Assembly: GCF_041379765.1 (NCBI RefSeq)
Contig: NZ_CP166919.1
Coordinates: 1,674,001 to 1,738,000, forward strand
Length of the DNA stretch: 64,000 nucleotides
Origin: Thalassotalea sp. Sam97
GTDB taxonomy: Bacteria; Pseudomonadota; Gammaproteobacteria; Enterobacterales; Alteromonadaceae
Direction of reading: 5' to 3'
The position numbers and the translations under genes are program-made. This document shows, piece after piece, positions 25,972-35,303 of the stretch (positions within the stretch are counted from its first letter, which is position 1; each line of letters opens with the position of its first letter). The notes beneath the pieces are model-generated. The model was not told the DNA's origin. It saw nothing but the letters and a program-made list of their open reading frames with translations, and searched no databases.

Positions 25972-26259
25972 ATGAACATACTCCATATTGTCCGAACGAG
26001 TGCGTTTAGTGACAGCAAACTAAAAAACTGTATACAGCTTACCCAAAACGGTGACGCGCTATTCTTGATTGATGACGGTGTATATAATCTCGTGCATCCT
26101 CTGTTAACATCAGCTAAAACACGTCTATCGATATACGCATTAACCGACCATATTTTGGCTCGAGGTTTACGTATTGACAACACACAGGTAATAAACACAG
26201 ATATGCATCAATTGGTTGTATTGACCGAGCAAGCAAAGAAGGTAGTAACATGGCAATAG
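25972..26259 (+). CDS. tusB: Sulfurtransferase complex subunit TusB
   Basis: 95 residues from ATG at 25972 (MNILHIVRTSAF), with GGAAG 6-9 bases upstream; the longer frame from 25900 overlaps tusC and has no family match. DsrH-like small subunit of TusBCD (DGVYNL turn typical). Overlaps tusE by 10 bases. Confidence 0.92.
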   Translation: MNILHIVRTSAFSDSKLKNCIQLTQNGDALFLIDDGVYNLVHPLLTSAKTRLSIYALTDHILARGLRIDNTQVINTDMHQLVVLTEQAKKVVTWQ

Positions 26260-26582
26260 AATTTAACGGCACATCCTATGAGACAGACAAACAGGGCTAT
26301 TTGCTTGATTATACCCAATGGCAGGAAGAGATGGCGCCGTTATTGGCAGCAGATGATAATATCGAGCTAACCGATGATCATTGGGAAGTCGTGCGCTTTG
26401 TTCGTAATTTCTATTTACAGTACAAGACATCACCCGCGATTCGCGCGTTAATCAATGCGATGAAAGAAGAGTTTGGCGAAGACAAAGCCAATAGCCGTTA
26501 TTTGCATCGTTTATTCCCTAAAGGCGCAGCAAAACAAGCCACTAAAATCGCTGGGTTACCCAAACCTAAACGCTGTTTGTAA
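26250..26582 (+). CDS. tusE: Sulfurtransferase TusE (DsrC family)
   Basis: 110 residues. DsrC-like protein that takes sulfur from TusD and presents it to MnmA on the thiolated tRNA. The C-terminal arm GLPKPKRCL has the essential penultimate cysteine. Conserved core WEVVRFVRNFYLQY, FPKGAAKQATKIAG. Its overlap with tusB makes a single tusDCBE operon, unlike E. coli where tusE is elsewhere. Confidence 0.95.
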   Translation: MAIEFNGTSYETDKQGYLLDYTQWQEEMAPLLAADDNIELTDDHWEVVRFVRNFYLQYKTSPAIRALINAMKEEFGEDKANSRYLHRLFPKGAAKQATKIAGLPKPKRCL

Positions 26583-26778
26583 ATCCCCTCTTCGCTTTTA
26601 ATAGCCTGACGTAAGCAATGCCCTAACGCAGGCTACGATGTCCTTAGCCAACATTCTAACCAGCCCTCATGATGACATGCTTCGTTACACTTAAATAACG
26701 GCTCTTAAGATATCGTATTGTTATTTTTCGTTTTGAACGTATAGTATTGATAGTAATCAATAAATGATGGGGAAGACA

Positions 26779-27249
26779 ATGGCAAAACAACTGATAATAA
26801 ACGGTCAAAAAGTCGATATTGATGTCGATGAAAACATGCCGTTATTGTGGTTTTTACGCGACCACCTAGCTATCACAGGTACCAAATTTGGCTGTGGTAC
26901 TGGACTATGTGGCGCGTGCACCGTTCATATTGATGGCGTTGCCATGCGCTCATGTATTATGCCGGTCGGGACATTAGCGAATAAAGAAATCACCACCATC
27001 GAAGGATTATCAGAGCATGGTGATCACCCGCTGCAAAAAGCGTGGGTAGACAATAAAGTGCCACAATGTGGTTACTGCCAAGCTGGACAAATTATGAATG
27101 CCGCCAGCTTTCTTAACAGTAATAAAAATCCAACCGATGATGACATTGTCAATGCCATGCAAGGTAATATTTGTCGTTGTGGCACCTATCAGCGTATTAA
27201 AAAAGCCATTCGCCAGGCTGCCGACGAATTGGCTACGGAGGTACGCTAA
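26779..27249 (+). CDS. iorA: 2Fe-2S subunit of xanthine dehydrogenase-type oxidoreductase (IorA-like)
   Basis: 156 residues from the ATG at 26779, which has GGGGAAG upstream; the ATG at 26764 is less well placed. N-terminal plant-type 2Fe-2S domain (CGTGLCGACTVHIDG) and C-terminal second cluster domain (CGYCQAGQIM ... NICRCGTYQRI). It transfers electrons from the molybdenum subunit. Overlaps iorB by one base. No FAD subunit follows, as in isoquinoline 1-oxidoreductase and similar two-subunit enzymes that use a different acceptor such as a cytochrome. Confidence 0.88.
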   Translation: MAKQLIINGQKVDIDVDENMPLLWFLRDHLAITGTKFGCGTGLCGACTVHIDGVAMRSCIMPVGTLANKEITTIEGLSEHGDHPLQKAWVDNKVPQCGYCQAGQIMNAASFLNSNKNPTDDDIVNAMQGNICRCGTYQRIKKAIRQAADELATEVR

Positions 27250-29504
27250 TGCACCCACACATAAAGCAAGAACTCGATCTGTTTTATCAAAAACAAAACA
27301 CCAAACAAGATGAATTTTCGCAAAATGACGTTAGCACAGGTGTCTCTCGACGTGGTTTTTTAAAGTTAACGGCAGGCATCAGTGGCGGTCTATTAATCGG
27401 TTTGCATTTACCTAACAACGCCCTTGCCGATGACGCTAATTTCAAAGCTTCAGACGAGTTTAACCCCAATGCGTTTATTCATTTAAAGCCTAATGGTGAC
27501 TTACTCATTTATTGTGGTCGATGTGAAATGGGACAAGGTATTTCCACTGCATTACCCGCTGCGGTTGCGGACGAAATGGAAGCAGATTGGTCACGCGTAA
27601 CCGTAAAGCAAGCCGATGGAGACCAAGAAAAATATGGCCCTCAGGCGACCGGTGGCTCAGCCAGCATTCGAGTGATGTACGAACCGATGCGCAAGGCCGG
27701 CGCGGCCGCCAAAGAAATGTTAATGCTTGCCGCTGCACAAACCTGGGGTACGGGTATAGACAATGTTTATGCCGAAAACCATTTTATTGTCAACAGGCTA
27801 ACGGCTGACAGGCTAAGTTATGGCGAGCTCGTTGATGCCGCAAGTGGGTTATCGATACCTGAAAACCCTACATTAAAAAATAAACAGCAATACCGTTATA
27901 TTGGCACGGATTTACCTCGTCATGATCTTAATATGGTTGTTACGGGTCAACGCACCTACGGCGTAGACACCAAGGTCGACGGCATGAAGTATGCTGCAAT
28001 CGTTCACTGCCCAGTGCTTGGCGGTAAATTAAAACGCGTCAATAAAAAGGCCGCGCTAGCGGTGTCTGGGGTTATCGATGTTGTCGAAGTCGCACCTATC
28101 AAGCACCCGTTTAGCTCCGTTGGTGGGGTCGCCGTTGTTGCCGATAACAGTTGGACGGCACAGCAAGCACTCAAACAACTCGAGATTGAGTGGGATTTAG
28201 GCGCCAATAAAGTCTATGACACCAAAGCATATCGCCAGCAACTCGTTACCAACGTGGAACAGCCAGCCGAGAAGATGGGTGAGCGCGGTGATGTCGATAA
28301 GGCGCTACAACAAGCCAATACACTAGTGAAAGCAACCTATACTGGTGGGCACTTATGCCATGCGCCTATGGAGCCAAACGCCAGCGTGGTTTCGGTAACT
28401 GACCATAGTTGCGAAGTATGGGCGTCGACCCAATCACCCGATGATATTCAAACGGTGTTAGCTACCCTTCTTGGCCGTGATAAAAAAGATATCATTGTCC
28501 ATGTGATGATCAGCGGTGGCGCTTTCGGTCGTAAATTTAAGTGTGATTACGTTCATGAAGCCGCGGTGATATCAAAACACATCAAAGCTCCAGTACAGCT
28601 TATTTGGAGTCGCGAAGAGGATATGCGCACGGGCTTTTATCATTCAATTAATGCCCAACACATTCAAGCCTCAATTAATGCACAAGGTGATGTCGATGGT
28701 TGGCTGCAACGTGTCGCGTTTCCATCGATCAGCTCATTGTTTGTACCAGGCCTTGAGCGTGCACCTGAGCGTGCCTTTGCCGATGTGAACAGTCATCCGT
28801 TTAACGTCAGTAACTTTCGTAGTGAATCGGGCCTTGCACCGGCACACACACGGATTGGTTGGTACCGCGCTGTATATGCGATATTTTACGGTTTTGCTTA
28901 TGGAAGCTTTGCGGATGAATTAGCGGTTGCTAAGGGCGTTGATACAGTAACCATGCTGCATCAGCTGTATGACGCCAACAAAGACCCCGAACAACAAGAG
29001 CAAGTGAAACGATCTAAAGCTGTTCTTGACACTGTTGCCAACAATGCGGGTTGGGGTAAACCATTACCAGAAGGCGAAGGCTTGGGCATTGCTGTTCACT
29101 ATAGCTTTCAAAGCTATGTGGCGATGGCCGTTCACGTTAAAGTCGACGGTGATAACATTCGCGTGTTAAATGTTGACTGCGCCATAGATTGTGGCCAGAT
29201 TTTAAATGTCGATGGTGCTCGGGCACAAATGGAAGGCGCTGTGGTTATGGGCATGTCGTTAGCCCTTTACACTGAAATAAGCTTTAAAGACGGTGCCGTT
29301 GTCAACTCCAACTTCCATGATTACCCTGTGTTACGAATCAATGAAATGCCAAATGTTAATGTGCACATTATTGACTCGGCTAACAGCCCAACAGGATTAG
29401 GTGAACCCGGGGTTGCACCATTTGCGCCAGCATTAACCAATGCCATTTATGCCGCATCAGGTAAGCGTTATCGCGACTTACCGATAAAAGGGGTATCGAT
29501 ATAA
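27249..29504 (+). CDS. iorB: Molybdopterin-binding subunit, Tat-exported (IorB-like)
   Basis: 751 residues. A Tat motif SRRGFLKLT at 33-41 followed by a hydrophobic stretch and an ALADD cleavage region indicates folded export to the periplasm with its IorA partner. The large subunit shows molybdopterin-cytosine-dinucleotide contacts typical of the xanthine dehydrogenase family: GRCEMGQGI near the start of the mature part, ISGGAFGRKFKCDYV, and GLGEPGVAPFAPAL with the catalytic Glu. Substrate could be an aldehyde or N-heterocycle; the sequence does not tell. No XdhC or MocA chaperone is adjacent. Confidence 0.87.
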   Translation: MHPHIKQELDLFYQKQNTKQDEFSQNDVSTGVSRRGFLKLTAGISGGLLIGLHLPNNALADDANFKASDEFNPNAFIHLKPNGDLLIYCGRCEMGQGISTALPAAVADEMEADWSRVTVKQADGDQEKYGPQATGGSASIRVMYEPMRKAGAAAKEMLMLAAAQTWGTGIDNVYAENHFIVNRLTADRLSYGELVDAASGLSIPENPTLKNKQQYRYIGTDLPRHDLNMVVTGQRTYGVDTKVDGMKYAAIVHCPVLGGKLKRVNKKAALAVSGVIDVVEVAPIKHPFSSVGGVAVVADNSWTAQQALKQLEIEWDLGANKVYDTKAYRQQLVTNVEQPAEKMGERGDVDKALQQANTLVKATYTGGHLCHAPMEPNASVVSVTDHSCEVWASTQSPDDIQTVLATLLGRDKKDIIVHVMISGGAFGRKFKCDYVHEAAVISKHIKAPVQLIWSREEDMRTGFYHSINAQHIQASINAQGDVDGWLQRVAFPSISSLFVPGLERAPERAFADVNSHPFNVSNFRSESGLAPAHTRIGWYRAVYAIFYGFAYGSFADELAVAKGVDTVTMLHQLYDANKDPEQQEQVKRSKAVLDTVANNAGWGKPLPEGEGLGIAVHYSFQSYVAMAVHVKVDGDNIRVLNVDCAIDCGQILNVDGARAQMEGAVVMGMSLALYTEISFKDGAVVNSNFHDYPVLRINEMPNVNVHIIDSANSPTGLGEPGVAPFAPALTNAIYAASGKRYRDLPIKGVSI

Positions 29505-29725
29505 GGTCTACTAAAGCCCTTTGTATTTGATCAAGGGTTTGTCACATGGGCGAGTTTACGGTTGTTACCGCTAAGCTCGCTCATGTTAACCATACTGTGA
29601 TGCACCACCTATTTACTCGCTCGTTCTATCGGTTAATTACACCACCGCCCCCTACTTCTATAATTCGTTTAAACAAGCTTGAATGAAAAGACAGATATCA
29701 AGTCGGTTAACCCCACAATAAAACG

Positions 29726-30616
29726 TTACTTAATTGATTCATCCCAATCGGAAAAGTATTGGATCAAAAAATCAATCGCCAGTCTAACTCGTTGCGGCAT
29801 AAATCGCTTATTCGGGTAGATAATCCAACTTGTTGTACCATCTCCCCAATACGGCTCTAAAACTGGCACTAAAACTTGTTCGTCTAATGCGTCTTTAAAG
29901 GTACTTTTTGGCATATAGGCAATACCCAGCGCCTTGGTACATGCATGTAACACAACATTGGCATTGTTACTACGCCATGACCCTGTCACTTTAACCGTTT
30001 CTTTCCGGCCACCGACATTAAAATCCCAATTATTATTGTTTGCGATAATACAACGGTGATTTTTTAAGTCATGCGGATGCTTGGGAATACCGTGCTGTGT
30101 TAAATAATCTTTATGAGCCACAGCCATCATTGAGCGATTCACCAATTTACGGGCAATTAAGTTAGAGTCATCGAGCTCGCCGTAACGTATCGCAAAATCA
30201 AATCCGTCTTCAAGTAAATTCACGAACCGACTATTTAAATCAAGATCGACCCGTAACTCAGGGTGCTGTCTAACAAACTCCATCAATGCCGGCGCTACAA
30301 AGTGTTCAGCAAACCCTCCAGCGGCACTGACTTTCAACGTACCACTTAACTGAAACTGTTGCTGATTAACTTGTTCGTTCGCTTGCTGAAGGCCAACAAC
30401 GAGTTCCTTTACTTGTTTATAATAAAGTACACCAGGCCTTGTGAGCGTGACCACGCGCGTGGATCTTGCCAACAGTGCACAGCCTAATCGTTCTTCAAGG
30501 CGAGAAATCTGACGACTGACGTGACTCGTACTGCAGCCTAGTTGTTTCGCTGCGGCAGAAAAGCCTTGGCTTTCAGCAACGGCGACAAATTCAATTATGC
30601 CCTCAAAACTTTCCAT
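29726..30616 (-). CDS. LysR family transcriptional regulator
   Basis: 296 residues; helix-turn-helix at 1-60 (FVAVAESQGFSAAAKQLGCSTSHVSRQISRLEERLG pattern) of the CrgA/AaeR-like subgroup, and a LysR substrate domain with VSAAGGFAEHFV, DGFDFAIRYG and the terminal RVRLAIDFL. Divergent from the DJ-1/yqhD genes, with 129 bases between starts, so it likely controls them; the inducer may be a reactive aldehyde. Confidence 0.88.
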   Translation of the reverse strand: MESFEGIIEFVAVAESQGFSAAAKQLGCSTSHVSRQISRLEERLGCALLARSTRVVTLTRPGVLYYKQVKELVVGLQQANEQVNQQQFQLSGTLKVSAAGGFAEHFVAPALMEFVRQHPELRVDLDLNSRFVNLLEDGFDFAIRYGELDDSNLIARKLVNRSMMAVAHKDYLTQHGIPKHPHDLKNHRCIIANNNNWDFNVGGRKETVKVTGSWRSNNANVVLHACTKALGIAYMPKSTFKDALDEQVLVPVLEPYWGDGTTSWIIYPNKRFMPQRVRLAIDFLIQYFSDWDESIK

Positions 30617-30745
30617 AACCCCAACTATTGTTGCTATACAGCAAAAGTATTTTATTGAAATGCCATATTATCATTCAAATGGTAATAACTTAAAGTACTC
30701 ATCAGCTGTTAAGCATACCTAAACCAAATACAAAGCAGAGGACTT

Positions 30746-31441
30746 ATGATGAAAAAAGTACTTATTCCAGTGACCAATCACGCCACGCTTGGTGATACAG
30801 ATCAAGTCAATGGCACGTATTCTCCCGAACTGACTCACGTTGTCCATGTCATAACGTCAGCGGGTTTGGATTATGATCTGGCATCGATCAATGGCGGTAA
30901 AGCGCCAATATATGGCACCGATATTGAAGGTGATAACGTAAATGCCGACGTTATCGCGGATCAAGATTTTCAAACGCGTATAAATAATACAATTGCCGTA
31001 GAACAACTCAACGTCGCTGACTACGATGCGGTGTTTTATCCGGGTGGTTTTGGCTTGCTATCGGACTTGGCGACAAACGAAGCGTTTGCAAAACTGAGTG
31101 CCGAGCACTATGAACAAGGCGGGATCATCGCGGCAGTATGCCACGGTCCAGCCGCTTTATTACCAATAAAACTGAGTAATGGCGAATCATTATTGTCGAC
31201 AAAATCGGTAACGGGCTTTACTCGTGAAGAAGAAATTGACTATGGCACCATCAACGATGTGCCGTTCTTGATGGAAGAAGCACTTACCCGCGCGGCCGCA
31301 CGATTTAGCAAAGTACAACCTTGGGGTTCATTCGTTATTGAAGATGATCGACTGATCACAGGGCAAAACCCTGCCAGTGCGCATGCTGTAGGTGAAGCAC
31401 TGGTACGAATGATCAACACAAACAACGAATACAAAACATAA
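30746..31441 (+). CDS. DJ-1/PfpI family protein (type 1 glutamine amidotransferase-like, HchA-like)
   Basis: 231 residues. Nucleophile elbow AAVCHGPAALL with the reactive Cys, an FYPGGFG oxyanion loop and ITGQNPASAHAVGEALV at the C-terminus. Proteins of this type act as glutathione-independent glyoxalases or deglycases. Start ATGATG at 30746, with AGAGGA upstream. Next to a YqhD-type aldehyde reductase, which supports a role in aldehyde stress. Whether it is a glyoxalase III cannot be read from sequence. Confidence 0.85.
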   Translation: MMKKVLIPVTNHATLGDTDQVNGTYSPELTHVVHVITSAGLDYDLASINGGKAPIYGTDIEGDNVNADVIADQDFQTRINNTIAVEQLNVADYDAVFYPGGFGLLSDLATNEAFAKLSAEHYEQGGIIAAVCHGPAALLPIKLSNGESLLSTKSVTGFTREEEIDYGTINDVPFLMEEALTRAAARFSKVQPWGSFVIEDDRLITGQNPASAHAVGEALVRMINTNNEYKT

Positions 31442-31590
31442 ACCTAAAGGCTAAACTTTACGTACCGACTGAGAGTGTCAAGACGCACCTATTTCTCCTA
31501 AATGAGGCTCGAGGTATCAGTGGGTACCGCTTAAATAGCGAAAAATTTCAATTAGCTTTAGTCGCATAACCAGAATTTAATGAGGTAAAA

Positions 31591-32739
31591 ATGATTTTTT
31601 CTTATCACAACGCAACGGCGATCCATTTCGGCCAAGGGCAAATCGCGAGTATCAAAGAGGCCATTTCAGCCGATAAAAAGATTCTTATTCTTTATGGCGG
31701 TGGCTCAATCAAGCGCAATGGCGTGTATCAGCAAACCATTGATGCATTACAAGCACATGATTGGCTCGAGTTTTCAGGCGTTGAAGCGAACCCAACCAAG
31801 GAAACCTTAGATAAAGCCGTTGCTATCGTAAAAGAACAAGATATCGATTTTATTCTTGCGGTTGGTGGTGGCTCTGTGATTGATGGCGCTAAATACGTTG
31901 CCGCTGCAGCCCATTACGATGGTGATGGTTGGGATATTTTGACCGGTGACTATAGCCCTGAAGTAGCAACACCCATTGGCGCGATTTTAACGTTGCCGGC
32001 AACGGGCTCCGAGTCAAACACCAACTCGGTGATCACCAAAGCCGAAACACAACAAAAAATGGCCTTCTCAGTCCCTTGTGTATTACCAATTTTTGCGGTG
32101 ATGGATCCGGATGTGATGAAGTCGCTACCAGAGCGACAACTGGCCAACGGTATTGTTGATGCGTGGGTCCATGTGTGTGAGCAATACTTGACTAAGCCAC
32201 AAGGGGCGCTGGTTCAAGATGGCTACGCGGAAGCGTTATTGCGTGCATTACATACGTTAGCGCAAAGCTATGAGCAGCGTGACAACGACTTATGGCGCAG
32301 TAATTTGATGTGGGCTGCAAACCAAGCACTAAATGGCCTTATTGGTTGTGGTGTTGCCCAAGACTGGTCAACACACATGATTGGTCACGAGCTAACGGCT
32401 CTTTGGCATGTTGACCATGCGCGATCATTGGCTATCGTACAGCCTTCATTGTTACGCAACCAAATAAACTACAAACGCGAAAAGCTAGAGCAAATGGGCC
32501 AAAACGTTTTCAACCTATCACCAGGTGACGACTTAGCAGAGCGTACCATTGACACCGTAGAAGCTATGTATCATACATTGGGCGTAGCTACGCAATTAAC
32601 TGAACATGGTAACGATAAACAAGGTGCGATCGAGGCAGTCGTTAAACGCTTAGAACAACATGGTTTTACAGCACTATCTGAAAACCAAAGCATTACACCA
32701 AGCGAAGTGCGAGAAATATTATCGGCGGCCATCGCCTAA
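31591..32739 (+). CDS. yqhD: NADPH-dependent aldehyde reductase (YqhD-like iron-containing alcohol dehydrogenase)
   Basis: 382 residues, close in every region to E. coli YqhD: TRILFGKG-like HFGQGQIAS, LYGGGSIKRNG, AVGGGSVIDGAKY (nucleotide loop), LPATGSESN, DAWVHVCEQY and GHELTALWHVDHARS supplying metal ligands. Reduces toxic aldehydes such as acrolein and malondialdehyde with NADPH in the cytoplasm. 150 bases downstream of the DJ-1 gene, so it may have its own promoter. Confidence 0.92.
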   Translation: MIFSYHNATAIHFGQGQIASIKEAISADKKILILYGGGSIKRNGVYQQTIDALQAHDWLEFSGVEANPTKETLDKAVAIVKEQDIDFILAVGGGSVIDGAKYVAAAAHYDGDGWDILTGDYSPEVATPIGAILTLPATGSESNTNSVITKAETQQKMAFSVPCVLPIFAVMDPDVMKSLPERQLANGIVDAWVHVCEQYLTKPQGALVQDGYAEALLRALHTLAQSYEQRDNDLWRSNLMWAANQALNGLIGCGVAQDWSTHMIGHELTALWHVDHARSLAIVQPSLLRNQINYKREKLEQMGQNVFNLSPGDDLAERTIDTVEAMYHTLGVATQLTEHGNDKQGAIEAVVKRLEQHGFTALSENQSITPSEVREILSAAIA

Positions 32740-32908
32740 TTAGCCTACGTAAAGCACTGCATCGCTGTCCTTTAACATTAAAAGTACCTTGGTTTAAAAA
32801 ACTAACGTACTGATACAGTAGGATTTGAACCTCTGCCCTAACTCTGAGTTGGGCACAAACTTAGTGTAATTGGTATTAGTACAACTACTAATCCAATGAC
32901 ACAGTATT

Positions 32909-32946
32909 CATCTACTCGCGTTATGTTTGCGCGGCGCGAGTAGATG
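32909..32946. repeat. Strong hairpin between convergent genes
   Basis: Perfect 12-bp inverted repeat CATCTACTCGCG / CGCGAGTAGATG separated by 14 bases. No clear T run on either side. It may be a terminator-like structure for the flanking convergent genes or a remnant of a mobile repeat. Confidence 0.6.
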
Positions 32947-33003
32947 CTTTCCAGCTGTCGACACAATTATCGCAAGATTTATCCATACGCGTTGTTTTAC
33001 CAA

Positions 33004-34185
33004 CTAGGCCTTCTGAGCGACAAAAAATTGGTAGCCAAACTCACCCAAATGACGTCGATACAGATCCACTTCATTTTGGATGTCACTCACTGCTTGCGAG
33101 TTTTTCATCTTACCTGCTACAACATTTAAGCGTGCTTGAAGCGGCTCATAGTAATTCTTCCAGGCTCGTTCCGATACCGTGAAGGTTTCTACAAGTTTGT
33201 AACCCGCTGTTTGAATTTGTGCGATACGTTTATCAACCCGTTGAATATCGGGATAGTCTCGTTTCCAATAAACTAAAGCGTCATTACTCGGTGCGTCGGT
33301 TAACCACACTAAGTCACTAAACACTAACACACCGTCTTCTGCTAGTAGCGGTTTCCAATTAACCAACGCATTTTCGACCCCCATGATGTAAGCGGATGCC
33401 TCGGCCCAAATCACATCAAATGTGGCCTTATCGAAATCTAACTCAGTCATACTCTTGCATTGCACCGATACTTGATGACTCAAGCCGTTCAGTGCCAACT
33501 TCGCTTTTAATCCCGCTAGCGCAGATTCTTCATTGTCGGTTGCTATGATCGTTGCATCCGAATGTTTTGCTAGCGTAATTGTTGAGTTGCCTTTGCCACA
33601 CCCTATTTCTAGAATATGTTTAGCCGTTATCGGTAGCGCATTAAACGCTCTGATGGTGTCTTGCTCGCAACTCGGCCCCCACGCATCAAGCGCTTCAAAA
33701 ACACGCATGAAATCGTGCATATATTTATCATGTTCATTCATATCTTTTGATAACCATTTTACTCGAAGGGCCTCTTTTTCATCGTACCCTTGCACCTTTA
33801 ACCAATCTAAATGCGCATCGGGGGATATTTCTGCAAGTTTTTGGTGCCAAAACTTACTGGGGTTTTCGCCAAGCAGCGAAGATAACAAAGCCAGAGATGA
33901 CTGTTTTTGTTCGATCTCCTGTTGAAGCTCACGATAGCGAGTGCGAAGTACTGTTTGATCTAGTTTTTGCTCGAGGCACGACTTGCATTCGGCCAATGTT
34001 AAGCCGCCCTTTTGCAATTGTTGAATCAAACGAACTTGTTGCACATCCCTATCACTGTAATATCGGTAGCCATTGTCTTGTCGCTTGGCCACAATTAAAT
34101 TAAGCTTTTCGTAATAAAGTAGTACTGTCCTCGATAAACCGACCCGCGACGCTAATTCCGATATTCGATACACAGAAAACCCCAC
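33004..34185 (-). CDS. MerR-type DNA-binding domain fused to a SAM-dependent methyltransferase
   Basis: 393 residues. N-terminal MerR helix-turn-helix (YRISELASRVGLSRTVLLYYE, 6-26) with the usual NGYRYYSDRDVQQ wing, a helical linker to about 105, then from about 150 a class I methyltransferase with motif I ILEIGCGKGN (191-200), ATDNEESA, and a post-motif FDVIWAEASAYIMG. The fusion suggests a regulator that senses SAM or a small molecule, or a methyltransferase tied to DNA. Start GTG at 34185; a GTG four codons later would give a more typical MerR N-terminus. Monocistronic. Confidence 0.85.
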   Translation of the reverse strand: MGFSVYRISELASRVGLSRTVLLYYEKLNLIVAKRQDNGYRYYSDRDVQQVRLIQQLQKGGLTLAECKSCLEQKLDQTVLRTRYRELQQEIEQKQSSLALLSSLLGENPSKFWHQKLAEISPDAHLDWLKVQGYDEKEALRVKWLSKDMNEHDKYMHDFMRVFEALDAWGPSCEQDTIRAFNALPITAKHILEIGCGKGNSTITLAKHSDATIIATDNEESALAGLKAKLALNGLSHQVSVQCKSMTELDFDKATFDVIWAEASAYIMGVENALVNWKPLLAEDGVLVFSDLVWLTDAPSNDALVYWKRDYPDIQRVDKRIAQIQTAGYKLVETFTVSERAWKNYYEPLQARLNVVAGKMKNSQAVSDIQNEVDLYRRHLGEFGYQFFVAQKA

Positions 34186-34482
34186 ATATTTACCAGCTGA
34201 TAGAGACTGTAAACTATAAAGTTATAGACAGGTCAAGGTATAACGTCGATAACTTTCGATGTACATCACACAAGGCTTTAGTGCCCCAGTCTATGACTAA
34301 CGTAAAAGCGATGCGTTTTTTGACTTACGTTTTAGGCTGTCAATTCATACCTAATGCAAATGAATGTATATTATCTGCACAAAATAGAGTAAATATACTA
34401 TGTAAATAGATATTTATCGAATGACAGGACGTTGTACGCTCTTTGCGAGACTGTCGCTAATACGCTTTTAAAGGAGAAAATA

Positions 34483-35205
34483 ATGAGTAGAGTTGCGTTG
34501 GTTACTGGCGGTACACGAGGTATTGGTGAAGCGATATGCGTAAGTTTAGAAGAAAAAGGCTACACAGTTGTTGCCAATTACTTTGGCAATACTGAGGCAG
34601 CAGAAGCGTTCAGCAAAAAGCATGGCATCACCGCGTTGAAATTTGACGTTGCAGATTTTGATGAGACGCAGCGTGCGGTTAACGATATTGAAGCAGACTT
34701 TGGTGGTATCGATGTATTAGTGAATAACGCCGGCATTACTCGCGATGGTACCATGCACAGAATGTCACCTGAAAACTGGCAAGCAGTGATTAATACCAAT
34801 CTGTCATCATGTTTTAATACCTGCCATGCGGTGATCGGTGGCATGCGTGCGCGTGGTTATGGTCGTATCGTCAATATCGGCTCAGTTAATGGCCAAGCGG
34901 GTCAGTACGGACAAGTAAACTACGCTGCAGCTAAATCGGGGATTCACGGCTTTACCAAAGCGCTTGCACAAGAAAATGCCAGTAAAGGCATCACAGTCAA
35001 CGCAGTGGCACCGGGTTATGTTGACACCGACATGGTGCGCGCAGTTCCAAAAGATGTTCTTGAAAAAATCATTAAAACGATTCCTATGGGCCGTTTAGGT
35101 AAGCCGGAAGATATCGCCAGAACCGTTGACTTTTTAGTGAGTGAAAACGCCGACTTTATTACTGGATCAACACTGTCAATTAATGGCGGGCAGTTTATGT
35201 ACTAA
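34483..35205 (+). CDS. phaB: Acetoacetyl-CoA reductase
   Basis: 240 residues from the ATG at 34483 (AAAGGAGA upstream); the longer frame from 34432 lacks support. Short-chain dehydrogenase: TGGTRGIGEA, VNNAGITRDGTMH, catalytic SVNGQAGQYGQVNYAAAK (Ser-Tyr-Lys) and GRLGKPEDIA. The GITRDGTMHRM and SVNGQAGQ segments are typical of PhaB, which makes (R)-3-hydroxybutyryl-CoA for polyhydroxyalkanoate. No phaA or phaC is in the window. A FabG-like role is a possible alternative. Confidence 0.88.
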   Translation: MSRVALVTGGTRGIGEAICVSLEEKGYTVVANYFGNTEAAEAFSKKHGITALKFDVADFDETQRAVNDIEADFGGIDVLVNNAGITRDGTMHRMSPENWQAVINTNLSSCFNTCHAVIGGMRARGYGRIVNIGSVNGQAGQYGQVNYAAAKSGIHGFTKALAQENASKGITVNAVAPGYVDTDMVRAVPKDVLEKIIKTIPMGRLGKPEDIARTVDFLVSENADFITGSTLSINGGQFMY

Positions 35206-35303
35206 GGTTGATTCGTAGACTTTAGTGAATGGTCGACTTAGCCTAAAATAAACGAGTCATAGGCTAAGTCGGTATCAGTTTTATGCAAAGGCAATAAACA
35301 ACC

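Noticed and set aside
32815..32880. tRNA-like T arm (GGATTTGAACC) after yqhD
   Set aside because: The stem around the loop pairs at only about three positions, and no acceptor or anticodon arm can be fitted; at best a fragment.
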